Assembly: GCA_947589615.1 (NCBI GenBank)
Contig: CANQBU010000088.1
Coordinates: 1-5,530 of the forward strand
DNA length: 5,530 nt
Direction: 5' to 3'
DNA from: an uncultured Clostridia bacterium
GTDB lineage: Bacteria; Bacillota; Clostridia; Christensenellales; UBA1242
Part shown: piece after piece, positions 1-5,530 of the stretch
Layout of the letters: every line of letters starts with the position of its first letter
Position numbering within the stretch: the first letter of the stretch is position 1
The notes under the pieces: generated by a model
What the model was told of the DNA's origin: nothing
Database searches by the model: none
The model's input: only the letters and a program-made list of their open reading frames with translations
Translations under genes and position numbers: made by a program

Positions 1-216
1 AGTTTAATCGCTGGATTTACAAATTTAGATATTAAATGGGCATTCCTTTCAATAATGATTGGCGATATAATCTCAACTGGGGCAATAACATTATTATGCT
101 GCTTATTTTCGACATCTTTAACTTATATTTTAATTATTTCTTTAATAATTATAATAGTATTTTTATTTATTGATTTATTTATTTCTATGTTTAAATCAAA
201 AAAAAGAATAAATTAG
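1..216 (+). CDS. C-terminal fragment of an unidentified integral membrane protein
   Basis: An open frame enters from the left edge in frame 1 and ends at TAG (214-216), giving the last 71 residues of a protein whose start lies outside the window. The visible part is strongly hydrophobic, with two likely membrane helices at roughly fragment residues 13-38 and 41-63. The second is an almost unbroken run of Ile, Leu, Phe and Val. The tail is short and positive (FKSKKRIN), which by the positive-inside rule puts the C-terminus in the cytoplasm. A strong hairpin terminator follows 42 bases after the stop, supporting this as a genuine gene end. I see no family-specific motif; a transporter or other polytopic membrane protein fits, but no function can be assigned from this fragment. 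Confidence 0.72.
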   Translation, partial: SLIAGFTNLDIKWAFLSIMIGDIISTGAITLLCCLFSTSLTYILIISLIIIIVFLFIDLFISMFKSKKRIN

Positions 217-258
217 CTTAGATCTCGCAATAAATATAACTATATACGCAGTCTATTA

Positions 259-298
259 AAAAAGCAAAAGTTGTAAATTGAATTAACTTTTGCTTTTT
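259..298. terminator. Bidirectional intrinsic terminator between convergent genes
   Basis: A 14-bp perfect stem (259-272 with 285-298; the arms centre on GCAAAAGTT and AACTTTTGC) closes a 12-nt loop. The outer stem is A-rich on the left and T-rich on the right, so a transcript from either strand ends the hairpin in a U-run. It lies 42 bases after the stop of the plus-strand membrane gene and about 80 bases after the stop of the minus-strand PadR-type gene. It most likely terminates both. Confidence 0.85.
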
Positions 299-377
299 AT
301 TTGAACATTTTTAAATTTATTAGCATTAAAAATCATCTTCACATTGCAAAATTTTATCAATGTTTGTCATTAAGCGT

Positions 378-2156
378 TTATTTCCAATACTTTACTAATG
401 CATATTTTTTTATGTAATACCTTAAAGGTAAAACAATAAACAATATTACAATTGGCAAAATCAAAGTAGTTGCAAAATAAGTAAAGTCTTTTGTGGCTAC
501 ACCAAAAATTAGGTTTAATCCTACTACAACGCAAGATGAGAGCAGGAAAAATGCCCATATTTTCCAATTTGGATTAATTTGATTTGGCAACCAACTTGAA
601 TACATTTTATAATTGTAAAATTTCCAAGCTACATCGATAAGTAGAAGGGCAGGCAATAGTATATACAGAAAGTTTGTGCTCGAAAATGTATTTTTTGTAA
701 AATGTAATATCAAAAATAGACAAGTTGAGGAGGCTGAAGCAACTATAAAAGTTATAAAACTAATTATTAAATATAAAAAATTTGTATTGTGCTCTTTTTT
801 CTCATTTGCTTTTTTATAAATATTGAAGGATATATTCTGACTTTCATAAAACTCTTTTAGATCATTATAGTCATAAATCGCATCTTCTCTAACTTCACCT
901 GAGGAACTGTCCTTTGTTTTAGAATACAATTTATTTAAAATTTCTCTATGAGAAGGATCAATTGACGTATCTCTTTTAGGGGCAGGTAATCTTGTATCTT
1001 TTGTATTTTCTGAAACTATTTTCAGCCTTGGAGGTTCAATTTTTCTTGCTTTGCCAACCGAACTCTCATCAATTCTTCCAGTAATAAACTTTGCATCATC
1101 TTTGATTTCCTCCGGTTTATTTTCGACTGGTTTTGCTGTAACAGTAGATTGTGTGCTACCGTCAAAAATTGAACTAAAGTTTCTACTTCTTGGCATGTCG
1201 GCATTTGTCATTCCAGTAGTTCTGTATTTCATTTTGTTTTCGAGAATTGAATTTTTAAATTCTTCTCGACTAGCACGTTTTTTATCATTCGACTCAATTA
1301 AAGGGTCGGTTGCAACCATTGCTATTTGATCTTCCGCAAAACTTCTTTTTCTCTTTATTTTATTAATATCTTTTGATATGTCGTATATTCTCTGATTATA
1401 TTCTTCAACATTGTCATTTTTAGGCAACAAGACAGCGTCATCTTTCTTCTCTTCTGTCGAAATCTCTTCTTTCTTTTCCTCTTCACTATTTTTTACATCG
1501 GTATTACTACCAAAAGGAGAGGTGTTTGTAACAAAATAGTTATTATTAAAAAGATTTGTAGACTGATTAGGATATATATGCTCTATGATTGTGGATTGAT
1601 TTTGTGTAGGGGAGATTTCTTTGTGAACATCTTCTTTCACCATTTTTTCTTGATTACTAATGAATACAGAATCATTTTCATCGTCGTTACTTATATTTGA
1701 AAAATCAAAGTATCCATCATTTTGACTATCTGAATCCTCTTCTTTGTTTTTTAATTCATCTATTGTATTATATTCAGGTATTTCTTTATTTGATTGAAGT
1801 TTCGTAGAAGTCTGTTGATTTTGCTCTTCTAATGCATCAAAATCAGTAAAATCCCTAAACACATCGATTTTATTCATATCAAAATAGGCTTTTAATTCTT
1901 GATAAAAACCTCTTCCTTTTTCTGTTAGTGAATAGTATTTTCTGTTAGGACCATAATTGCTGCTTTGAAGATAAGAAGAAACATAATTTTGTTTTTCCAT
2001 TCTTGTCAAATTAGAGTAAACACTTGGTTTTTTAAGATTTATTTTCCCATAACTTCTTGCAGATATCTCACTTATAATATCAAGTCCATAAAAATCTCTC
2101 TCTTGTAAACAGGTGAGTATTAAGTATGACAATTGTCCTTTTGCATAAAGTTCCAT
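378..2156 (-). CDS. PadR-type winged-helix protein with long disordered linker and C-terminal four-helix membrane domain
   Basis: The 592-residue product starts with a typical PadR-family DNA-binding domain (about residues 1-95). It shows the family's LSYLIL, FYGLDIISEI, PSVYSNLTRME and GPNRKYYSLTEKG elements, which form the winged helix-turn-helix. Residues of about 105-255 are acidic and rich in Glu, Asp, Asn, Ser and Gln. Residues 262-455 are mixed-charge with basic patches (KIKRKRS) and look disordered. Four likely membrane helices follow at about 460-486, 496-515, 532-554 and 559-582, with a short basic cytoplasmic tail. With a cytoplasmic N-terminus, four helices put both ends inside. 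Classic PadR regulators are about 100-200 residues and soluble, so this looks like a membrane-anchored regulator that may sense an envelope signal; the DNA target and signal are unknown. The start is chosen from AGAGGT (2162-2167), five bases before the ATG, and a consensus promoter just upstream. It is monocistronic and convergent with the left-hand membrane gene. The wHTH assignment is strong; the sensing role is inference. Confidence 0.88.
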   Translation of the reverse strand: MELYAKGQLSYLILTCLQERDFYGLDIISEISARSYGKINLKKPSVYSNLTRMEKQNYVSSYLQSSNYGPNRKYYSLTEKGRGFYQELKAYFDMNKIDVFRDFTDFDALEEQNQQTSTKLQSNKEIPEYNTIDELKNKEEDSDSQNDGYFDFSNISNDDENDSVFISNQEKMVKEDVHKEISPTQNQSTIIEHIYPNQSTNLFNNNYFVTNTSPFGSNTDVKNSEEEKKEEISTEEKKDDAVLLPKNDNVEEYNQRIYDISKDINKIKRKRSFAEDQIAMVATDPLIESNDKKRASREEFKNSILENKMKYRTTGMTNADMPRSRNFSSIFDGSTQSTVTAKPVENKPEEIKDDAKFITGRIDESSVGKARKIEPPRLKIVSENTKDTRLPAPKRDTSIDPSHREILNKLYSKTKDSSSGEVREDAIYDYNDLKEFYESQNISFNIYKKANEKKEHNTNFLYLIISFITFIVASASSTCLFLILHFTKNTFSSTNFLYILLPALLLIDVAWKFYNYKMYSSWLPNQINPNWKIWAFFLLSSCVVVGLNLIFGVATKDFTYFATTLILPIVILFIVLPLRYYIKKYALVKYWK

Positions 2157-2172
2157 AAATGACCTCTATTAA

Positions 2173-2201
2173 ATTATAAAATATTAATAAATTTAAGTCA
2201 A
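2173..2201 (-). promoter_or_regulatory. Sigma-A promoter of the PadR-membrane gene
   Basis: Reading the minus strand, TTGACT (2201-2196) and a perfect TATAAT (2178-2173) are separated by exactly 17 bases (2195-2179). Transcription should begin near 2166, inside or just before the AGAGGT ribosome site (2167-2162), leaving a leader of only about 10 bases before the ATG at 2156. Confidence 0.8.
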
Positions 2202-2281
2202 GATTTTTTTATTCTTTTGTATAAATATTTTACTCAAGGGGAGTTTCTATTGAAATGTTTAAAAAATTAATTTAATAATTT

Positions 2282-2313
2282 GTAAGGGGACAAAGACCTT
2301 TTACTTGTTTTTT
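2282..2313 (+). terminator. Possible plus-strand intrinsic terminator with no gene before it
   Basis: GTAAGGGG (2282-2289) can pair with CCTTTTAC (2297-2304) around a 7-nt loop, using two G-U pairs that exist only in the plus-strand RNA. The stem is followed by TTGTTTTTT. The minus-strand version has A-C mismatches and no U-run, so it would act only on plus-strand transcripts. No convincing gene precedes it; a short untranslated transcript starting near 2232 is one possibility. The stem is modest and may be chance in AT-rich DNA. Confidence 0.35.
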
Positions 2314-2354
2314 GATTGTAATTTGAAAATTTTAATAAAATCCGGGCATTATAT

Positions 2355-2390
2355 TATCTCTGCGTAAAACACAAGTTTTACGCAGAGATA
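2355..2390. repeat. Perfect 16-bp inverted repeat (hairpin) with ACAA loop
   Basis: The arms 2355-2370 (TATCTCTGCGTAAAAC) and 2375-2390 are exact reverse complements separated only by ACAA. Neither strand has a U-run after the stem, so this is not a classic intrinsic terminator. It lies 76 bases beyond the stop of the minus-strand serS-coupled gene and could act as a 3' stabilising or Rho-assisted end structure, or as a protein-binding palindrome. The right arm recurs with one mismatch in 15 at 4784-4798. Confidence 0.85.
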
Positions 2391-2393
2391 GTC

Positions 2394-2421
2394 GCATACT
2401 AGCGTCGTAAAGCGTACTAGT
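2394..2421. repeat. GC-richer short repeat pair beside the hairpin
   Basis: GCATACTAG (2394-2402) and GCGTACTAG (2412-2420) are direct repeats with one mismatch, set 18 bases apart. ACTAG (2398-2402) can also pair with CTAGT (2417-2421). The segment is clearly richer in G and C than the AT-rich spacer around it. With the adjoining hairpin it forms one compact block at 2355-2421 that looks like a discrete element rather than ordinary spacer. Its role is unknown. Confidence 0.5.
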
Positions 2422-2465
2422 TTGTTATCTTTTCATAATTATTCATTTTTTTAATAATTTATAAA

Positions 2466-3422
2466 TTATGAAAATATGGCAAGCGTTTTGGCAAAAGCTA
2501 TTCCTATATTACCGCAAACTTCATCATCATATATAGTTTTTGTTTCATCATTTATCGAAGGAATATTCCTTAGACCTTTTACTGTTATATAATTAATCAA
2601 TTTCAAAAATATTTTATATATATCGTCTCCCTTAAATAATTCATTTGGACAAAAGCATAAAACACTTTCTAAATAAATTTGATTAGGCATGAAATTATTT
2701 ACATTATAAAAAACCGTATTGAATATTTTTAAGATTTTCGTAAAATTTTTGCCAGTTGCCTTCATTTTTATTCTCAAATTATCTATCCGTTTTCCAATGT
2801 TAATATCAATAAACCCTTTTTTGCGTCCCCCATAAAATTTAAGAACATCATCAGTATTATAATTTGCAAGAAATATTTCTATTGCTGTATTTACGCCAAA
2901 ATCTTCTTTACCATAAATTCTTAAAATATTATCTCTCAAGGTTACCAATGAAGTTTCACTCAAAAAAGGAAGCAGACTATTCTGTAAATCTTCCGCTAAA
3001 TCATAAATATTATATTTTGTCGGATCAAATTTAACTTCTTTTACTTCTTCTACCTTGCGTTTTCTTTTAAATCTAAAACGCTTTTTTCTGTTTTTTTTGC
3101 GATTTTTCCAAGCGTATTTTAATCTTTCTTTGAAGTTCCGCCAAAAATTTTGCTTTTTATAAGTATTTAACTCTAATTGTGGATTATTAATTCCTAAAAT
3201 ATAAGTAAAATTTGAATTATCCACAAATGCACCGTTTAATAATTCATTAACCGGTTGCAAAATTACATTGTCCAAATTAATATAAGAAACTTTTTTAGAA
3301 AGTTGTTCTATAGCAGACGAAAGAATTTTGTTAACCATATCTCCGGTTTCGTTAACAAATTGACTCTTGTCTTGTTTCGCAACTGAAATTATAAGATCTT
3401 TTGAGATTTTTATCGTTGACAT
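2466..3422 (-). CDS. Unrecognised very basic protein translationally coupled to serS
   Basis: This 318-residue soluble protein matches no family I can name with confidence. Residues of about 89-124 form an extreme Lys/Arg cluster (including RKKNRKKRFRFKRKRK), suggesting contact with nucleic acid or the ribosome. There is no signal peptide or membrane helix. The C-terminal third (about 215-280, including MKATGKNF, LESVLCFCPNELF and a predicted helix ending INYI) faintly recalls the helical part of OAS/CD-NTase-type nucleotidyltransferases. The segment that would hold their active site (about 62-87) lacks the expected GS and DxD residues, so I do not assign that function. The ATG overlaps the serS stop by one base (TAATG), with a weak AAAGGG ribosome site inside serS. 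It therefore probably depends on serS transcription and partly on serS translation. No separate promoter was seen. The frame is clearly coding; its role is unknown. Confidence 0.85.
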   Translation of the reverse strand: MSTIKISKDLIISVAKQDKSQFVNETGDMVNKILSSAIEQLSKKVSYINLDNVILQPVNELLNGAFVDNSNFTYILGINNPQLELNTYKKQNFWRNFKERLKYAWKNRKKNRKKRFRFKRKRKVEEVKEVKFDPTKYNIYDLAEDLQNSLLPFLSETSLVTLRDNILRIYGKEDFGVNTAIEIFLANYNTDDVLKFYGGRKKGFIDINIGKRIDNLRIKMKATGKNFTKILKIFNTVFYNVNNFMPNQIYLESVLCFCPNELFKGDDIYKIFLKLINYITVKGLRNIPSINDETKTIYDDEVCGNIGIAFAKTLAIFS

Positions 3423-4713
3423 TATTTACCCTTTACTCGAGGATATATTTTATCCTTTTCGCCCATATATTTTCTAAGAACTACAGGGATATTAACAGAA
3501 CCATCAGCATTTAAATTATTTTCTAAAAATGCAATCAGCATTCGTGGTGGTGCCACAACAGTATTATTTAATGTATGCGCTAAAGCTATTTTGCCTTCTT
3601 GAGTCTTATATCTTATTCCAAGTCTTCTTGCTTGAGCATCGGTAAGATTTGAACAAGAACCCAATTCACCAAAATATTTCTTTTGTCGTGGACTCCAAGC
3701 GTTTATATCACAAGATTTTACTTTTAGATCAGCCAAATCCCCACTGCAACATTCCATAATTTCGTGCGGAATATCCAAAGTTCTGATGAAATTTGCCACA
3801 TTTTATTATACCATTCTCTTGATTCATCAGGTTTACAAATTACAATCATTTCTTGCTTTTCAAATTGGTGTAATCTATAAATACCTCTTTCTTCAATACC
3901 ATGTGCTCCAACTTCCTTTCTAAAACAAGGAGAATACGATGTTAAACATAATGGCAAATCTTCTTCTTTTAGAATTGTATCTTTAAACCTTCCTATCATT
4001 GAATGCTCACTTGTTCCAATCAAATAAAGATCCTCGCCATCAATTTTATACATCATATTTTCCATTTCTTCAAAACTCATAACACCATTGACGACATCAC
4101 TTCTAATCATAAAAGGCGGAATACAATAAGTAAATCCTTTGTCAATCATAAAATCCCTTGCATAAGAAAGAATAGCCGAATGCAATCGAGCAATATCGCC
4201 TGTTAAGTAATAAAAACCATTTCCGCTTGTTCTTCTAGCACTGTCAAGGTCAAGTCCATTTAAACTCTCTAAGATATCAACATGGTAAGGTATTTCATAA
4301 TCAGGAATTTTTGCCTCTCCAATTGTCAACCTTTGAACATTTTCTTTGTCATCCTTTCCTATAGGAACATCATTATCAATTATATTAGGTATAGAACACA
4401 TTAATTTTTTGAGTTTTTCAGAAAGCTCGCCTTCTTCACATTCAATATGTTCAATCCTTTCATTATTTTTTACTACTTCTGACTTAATCTTATTAGCTTC
4501 CTCAATGTTTTTTTCTTTCATCATTTTGCCAATTTGACTACTTAGATTATTTCTTTGAGAACGTAGATTATCACCTTCTCTTTTTAAATCTCTTATTTTT
4601 TCATCTAATTTTAGAATCTCATCTACATATGGTAATTTATGGTCTTGAAATTTCTTTCGGATATTTTCTTTAACCAATTCAGGATTTGTTCTTATAATAT
4701 TTATGTCAATCAT
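3422..4713 (-). pseudogene. serS: Seryl-tRNA synthetase, frameshifted by an apparent 10-nt repeat deletion
   Basis: SerRS is a cytoplasmic class II synthetase that activates serine with ATP and charges tRNA(Ser), and tRNA(Sec) where present. From the ATG at 4713 the first frame holds the N-terminal antiparallel coiled-coil tRNA-binding arm (about residues 30-105), the serine-site TSE (234-236 in LIGTSEHSM), and motif 2 (CFRKEVGAHG and RLHQFEKQEM, about 263-289). It runs off frame after about residue 312 and stops at 3724. The C-terminal part, including SCSN, QARR and motif 3 (NNTVVAPPRMLIAFLENN), continues in another frame to TAA at 3422-3424. At the junction (3777-3786) the DNA has one TCAGAACTTT where two tandem copies would restore SSELFRTLDIP, normal spacing and a 433-residue protein. 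As written, no functional synthetase results. The start is set by GGAGG (4719-4723) five bases upstream and by homology; an in-frame upstream ATG at 4761 lies beyond the promoter. It heads an operon with the basic protein. Confidence 0.9.
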
Positions 4714-4718
4714 TTTTT

Positions 4719-4723
4719 CCTCC
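4719..4723 (-). promoter_or_regulatory. Ribosome binding site deciding the serS start
   Basis: GGAGG on the minus strand lies five bases before the ATG at 4713. It identifies that ATG (MIDINIIRTNPEL) as the true start rather than in-frame ATGs further upstream, which would lie within or beyond the promoter. Confidence 0.85.
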
Positions 4724-4732
4724 AATGTAAAT

Positions 4733-4761
4733 ATTATATACATATCAACGAGTATAGTCAA
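4733..4761 (-). promoter_or_regulatory. Sigma-A promoter of serS
   Basis: On the minus strand TTGACT (4761-4756) and TATAAT (4738-4733) are separated by 17 bases. The predicted start point near 4726 gives a leader of about 13 bases. That leaves no room for the T-box riboswitch that often controls serS in Bacillota, so this copy is probably not tRNA-regulated at its leader. Confidence 0.85.
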
Positions 4762-4783
4762 ATGAATATAAAAAATTATAATA

Positions 4784-4798
4784 TTTTACGCATAGATA
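4784..4798. repeat. Dispersed copy of one arm of the 2355-2390 hairpin
   Basis: TTTTACGCATAGATA here matches the hairpin arm TTTTACGCAGAGATA (2376-2390) at 14 of 15 positions. It lies between the divergent serS and recombinase promoters, 10 bases before the recombinase -35 box, where an operator would be well placed. No inverted partner is present nearby. It could be a shared protein-binding half-site or a degraded copy of a mobile repeat; chance is less likely because ACGCA is uncommon in such AT-rich spacer. Confidence 0.45.
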
Positions 4799-4808
4799 TT
4801 TAAAACAT

Positions 4809-4837
4809 TTTACATTTTTTTTATTTAATGGTATAAT
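4809..4837 (+). promoter_or_regulatory. Promoter of the recombinase gene, predicted to give a leaderless mRNA
   Basis: TTTACA (4809-4814) and a perfect TATAAT (4832-4837) are spaced by 17 bases. Only seven bases separate the -10 box from the ATG at 4845, so transcription should begin at or next to the A of the start codon. No Shine-Dalgarno sequence is present. Confidence 0.75.
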
Positions 4838-4844
4838 TTTTATT

Positions 4845-5530
4845 ATGAAAAATAATTTAACTTTTTATCAAAAAAGAGATTTACAAAATCGTTTAAAAAT
4901 GGCAAAATACACTGAAAAATTGCCAGATTATTGTTTAGATTTTTTTATAGGTATTGAAAATAACACTTCTTCACTTACAAGATATAATTACGCCATGGAC
5001 CTATATGTATTTTTTAATTATTTAGCAAAATATAAATTTAATAAAAACGAAAATGAGATAGATTTAAACGATTTAAATACCCTTCAAGCAAGAAATATTG
5101 AACAATATTTATCTTATATTTCATTTTATGAGTTAGATGGAAAAACTTATAAAAATGACGAAAAAGGAAAAGCAAGAAAACTTGCCTCGCTTAGATCATT
5201 CTTTAAATATTTATTTAATCATGATTTAATTTCGTCTAATGTTGTATCTAAAATTGAAACGCCCAAATTGCACAACAAAGAAATAATCAGATTGGAGAAA
5301 AGTGAAGTTTCAAAACTTATGACAGCAATAGAAAATCCGACAGATTTTTCACAAAGGCAATTCAATTATAATAAAAATACATTTGAAAGAGATAATGCCA
5401 TTGTTACCCTATTTCTAGGTACAGGCATAAGAATATCGGAACTTGTAGGGCTTAATGTCGAAAGTTTTGACTTTTCTCAAAACGCATTTTTAGTTACACG
5501 CAAAGGTGGCAATCAAACCACATTGTATTT
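4845..5530 (+). CDS. Tyrosine recombinase, XerC/XerD-like (3' end beyond the window)
   Basis: The frame is open from the ATG at 4845 to the window edge, giving 228 complete codons. Residues of about 25-135 look like the N-terminal SAM-like core-binding domain (LPDYCLDFF, SSLTRYNYAMDLYVFFNYL, ARKLASLRSFFKYL). The catalytic domain begins near 150. It shows the first catalytic arginine, R196, in LGTGIRISELVGLNVESFDF, and the beta-hairpin lysine, K220, in TRKGGNQ. The HxxR motif and nucleophilic tyrosine would lie past the edge. Such enzymes cut and rejoin DNA through a covalent 3'-phosphotyrosine. Candidate roles are chromosome dimer resolution at dif, integration or inversion; the visible part cannot separate these, so no gene symbol is given. 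It is transcribed divergently from serS. The ATG has no ribosome site and sits seven bases from the -10 box. A later in-frame ATG at 4899 also lacks one and would leave less of the N-terminus. Confidence 0.88.
   Translation, partial: MKNNLTFYQKRDLQNRLKMAKYTEKLPDYCLDFFIGIENNTSSLTRYNYAMDLYVFFNYLAKYKFNKNENEIDLNDLNTLQARNIEQYLSYISFYELDGKTYKNDEKGKARKLASLRSFFKYLFNHDLISSNVVSKIETPKLHNKEIIRLEKSEVSKLMTAIENPTDFSQRQFNYNKNTFERDNAIVTLFLGTGIRISELVGLNVESFDFSQNAFLVTRKGGNQTTLY

Larger units (their letters stand above)
2157..2465. other. Gene-free spacer between PadR-membrane gene and serS-coupled gene
   Basis: This 309-base spacer contains no reading frame I can support. From the left it holds the ribosome site and promoter of the minus-strand PadR-type gene, two copies of AAGGGGA (around 2235 and 2284), a possible plus-strand terminator, the 16-bp hairpin and the GC-richer repeat pair. 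The remainder, next to the stop at 2466, is AT-rich with only weak inverted repeats. No tRNA, riboswitch or T-box core was recognised. Confidence 0.7.

Noticed and set aside
244..252. TATACGCAG as a third copy of the hairpin-arm repeat
   Set aside because: The match is limited to about nine bases and does not extend into the AGATA part.
341..363. ACATTG/CAATGT inverted repeat near the end of the PadR-type gene
   Set aside because: Only 6 bp with a long AT-rich gap; expected by chance in such DNA.
1022..1329. Overlapping reading frames inside the PadR-type gene on both strands
   Set aside because: They lie inside a gene with clear coding sense, have no ribosome sites and give no recognisable proteins.
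2255..2275. Seven-codon plus-strand frame (MFKKLI) after AAGGGGAG as a leader peptide
   Set aside because: The ribosome site is too far away, the promoter is weak, and no regulated gene follows on that strand.
2355..2390. dif or attC site at the hairpin
   Set aside because: The 4-nt spacer is too short for an Xer core site (6-8 bases), and the arms do not match known dif arms or integron attC ends.
3422..3799. An independent small gene starting at GTG 3799
   Set aside because: Its protein is the C-terminal part of SerRS with motif 3; the GTG has no ribosome site and the frame is the displaced end of serS.
3785..3815. Programmed -1 frameshift joining the two serS frames
   Set aside because: No canonical slippery heptamer in the right phase was seen, and the product would lack three residues compared with the family. 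A repeat deletion explains the data better.
4003..4537. Short plus-strand frames opposite serS (4003-4206 and 4346-4537)
   Set aside because: They are antisense to well-conserved SerRS coding sequence and lack start signals.
4714..4761. N-terminal extension of serS from an ATG at 4761
   Set aside because: It would begin at the -35 box of the serS promoter, lacks a ribosome site, and adds residues not found in SerRS.

Overview
The window is very AT-rich DNA with the standard genetic code: TGG encodes Trp, and the three stops of intact genes seen are TAA or TAG. It has good Shine-Dalgarno sites on some genes, sigma-A-type promoters, a PadR-family regulator, a seryl-tRNA synthetase of a type I recall from Clostridia, and an XerC/D-like recombinase. 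Together these suggest a low-GC member of the Bacillota, probably an uncultured or gut-type clostridial lineage. That placement is inferred from composition and protein style, not from a search.

Layout, left to right. The 3' end of an unidentified membrane protein gene (1-216, + strand) is followed by a bidirectional hairpin terminator (259-298). Converging on it is a large minus-strand gene (378-2156) with an unusual architecture: an N-terminal PadR-type winged helix, about 350 residues of charged low-complexity linker, and four C-terminal membrane helices. Its consensus promoter lies just upstream. A gene-free stretch of about 300 bases (2157-2465) holds this promoter, a possible plus-strand terminator with no gene before it, a perfect 16-bp hairpin, and a small GC-richer repeat.

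Next, on the minus strand, is a two-gene unit: serS (4713 down to 3422), followed with a TAATG stop/start overlap by an unrecognised, very basic 318-residue protein (3422-2466). serS is broken. Its first 312 or so codons and its last 120 or so lie in different frames. The break is best explained by loss of one copy of a 10-nt tandem repeat, TCAGAACTTT. Putting that copy back restores a 433-residue synthetase with normal spacing between motifs 2 and 3.

Divergent from serS is the 5' part of a tyrosine recombinase gene (4845 onward, + strand), cut by the window end. Its promoter lies so close to the ATG that the mRNA should be leaderless. The spacer between the two divergent promoters carries a 15-nt sequence matching one arm of the 2355-2390 hairpin at 14 positions.

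No RNA gene, CRISPR array or insertion sequence was recognised. The most notable items are the repeat-deletion allele of an essential gene, the membrane-anchored PadR protein, the leaderless recombinase, the shared hairpin-arm repeat, and the unknown basic protein coupled to serS.
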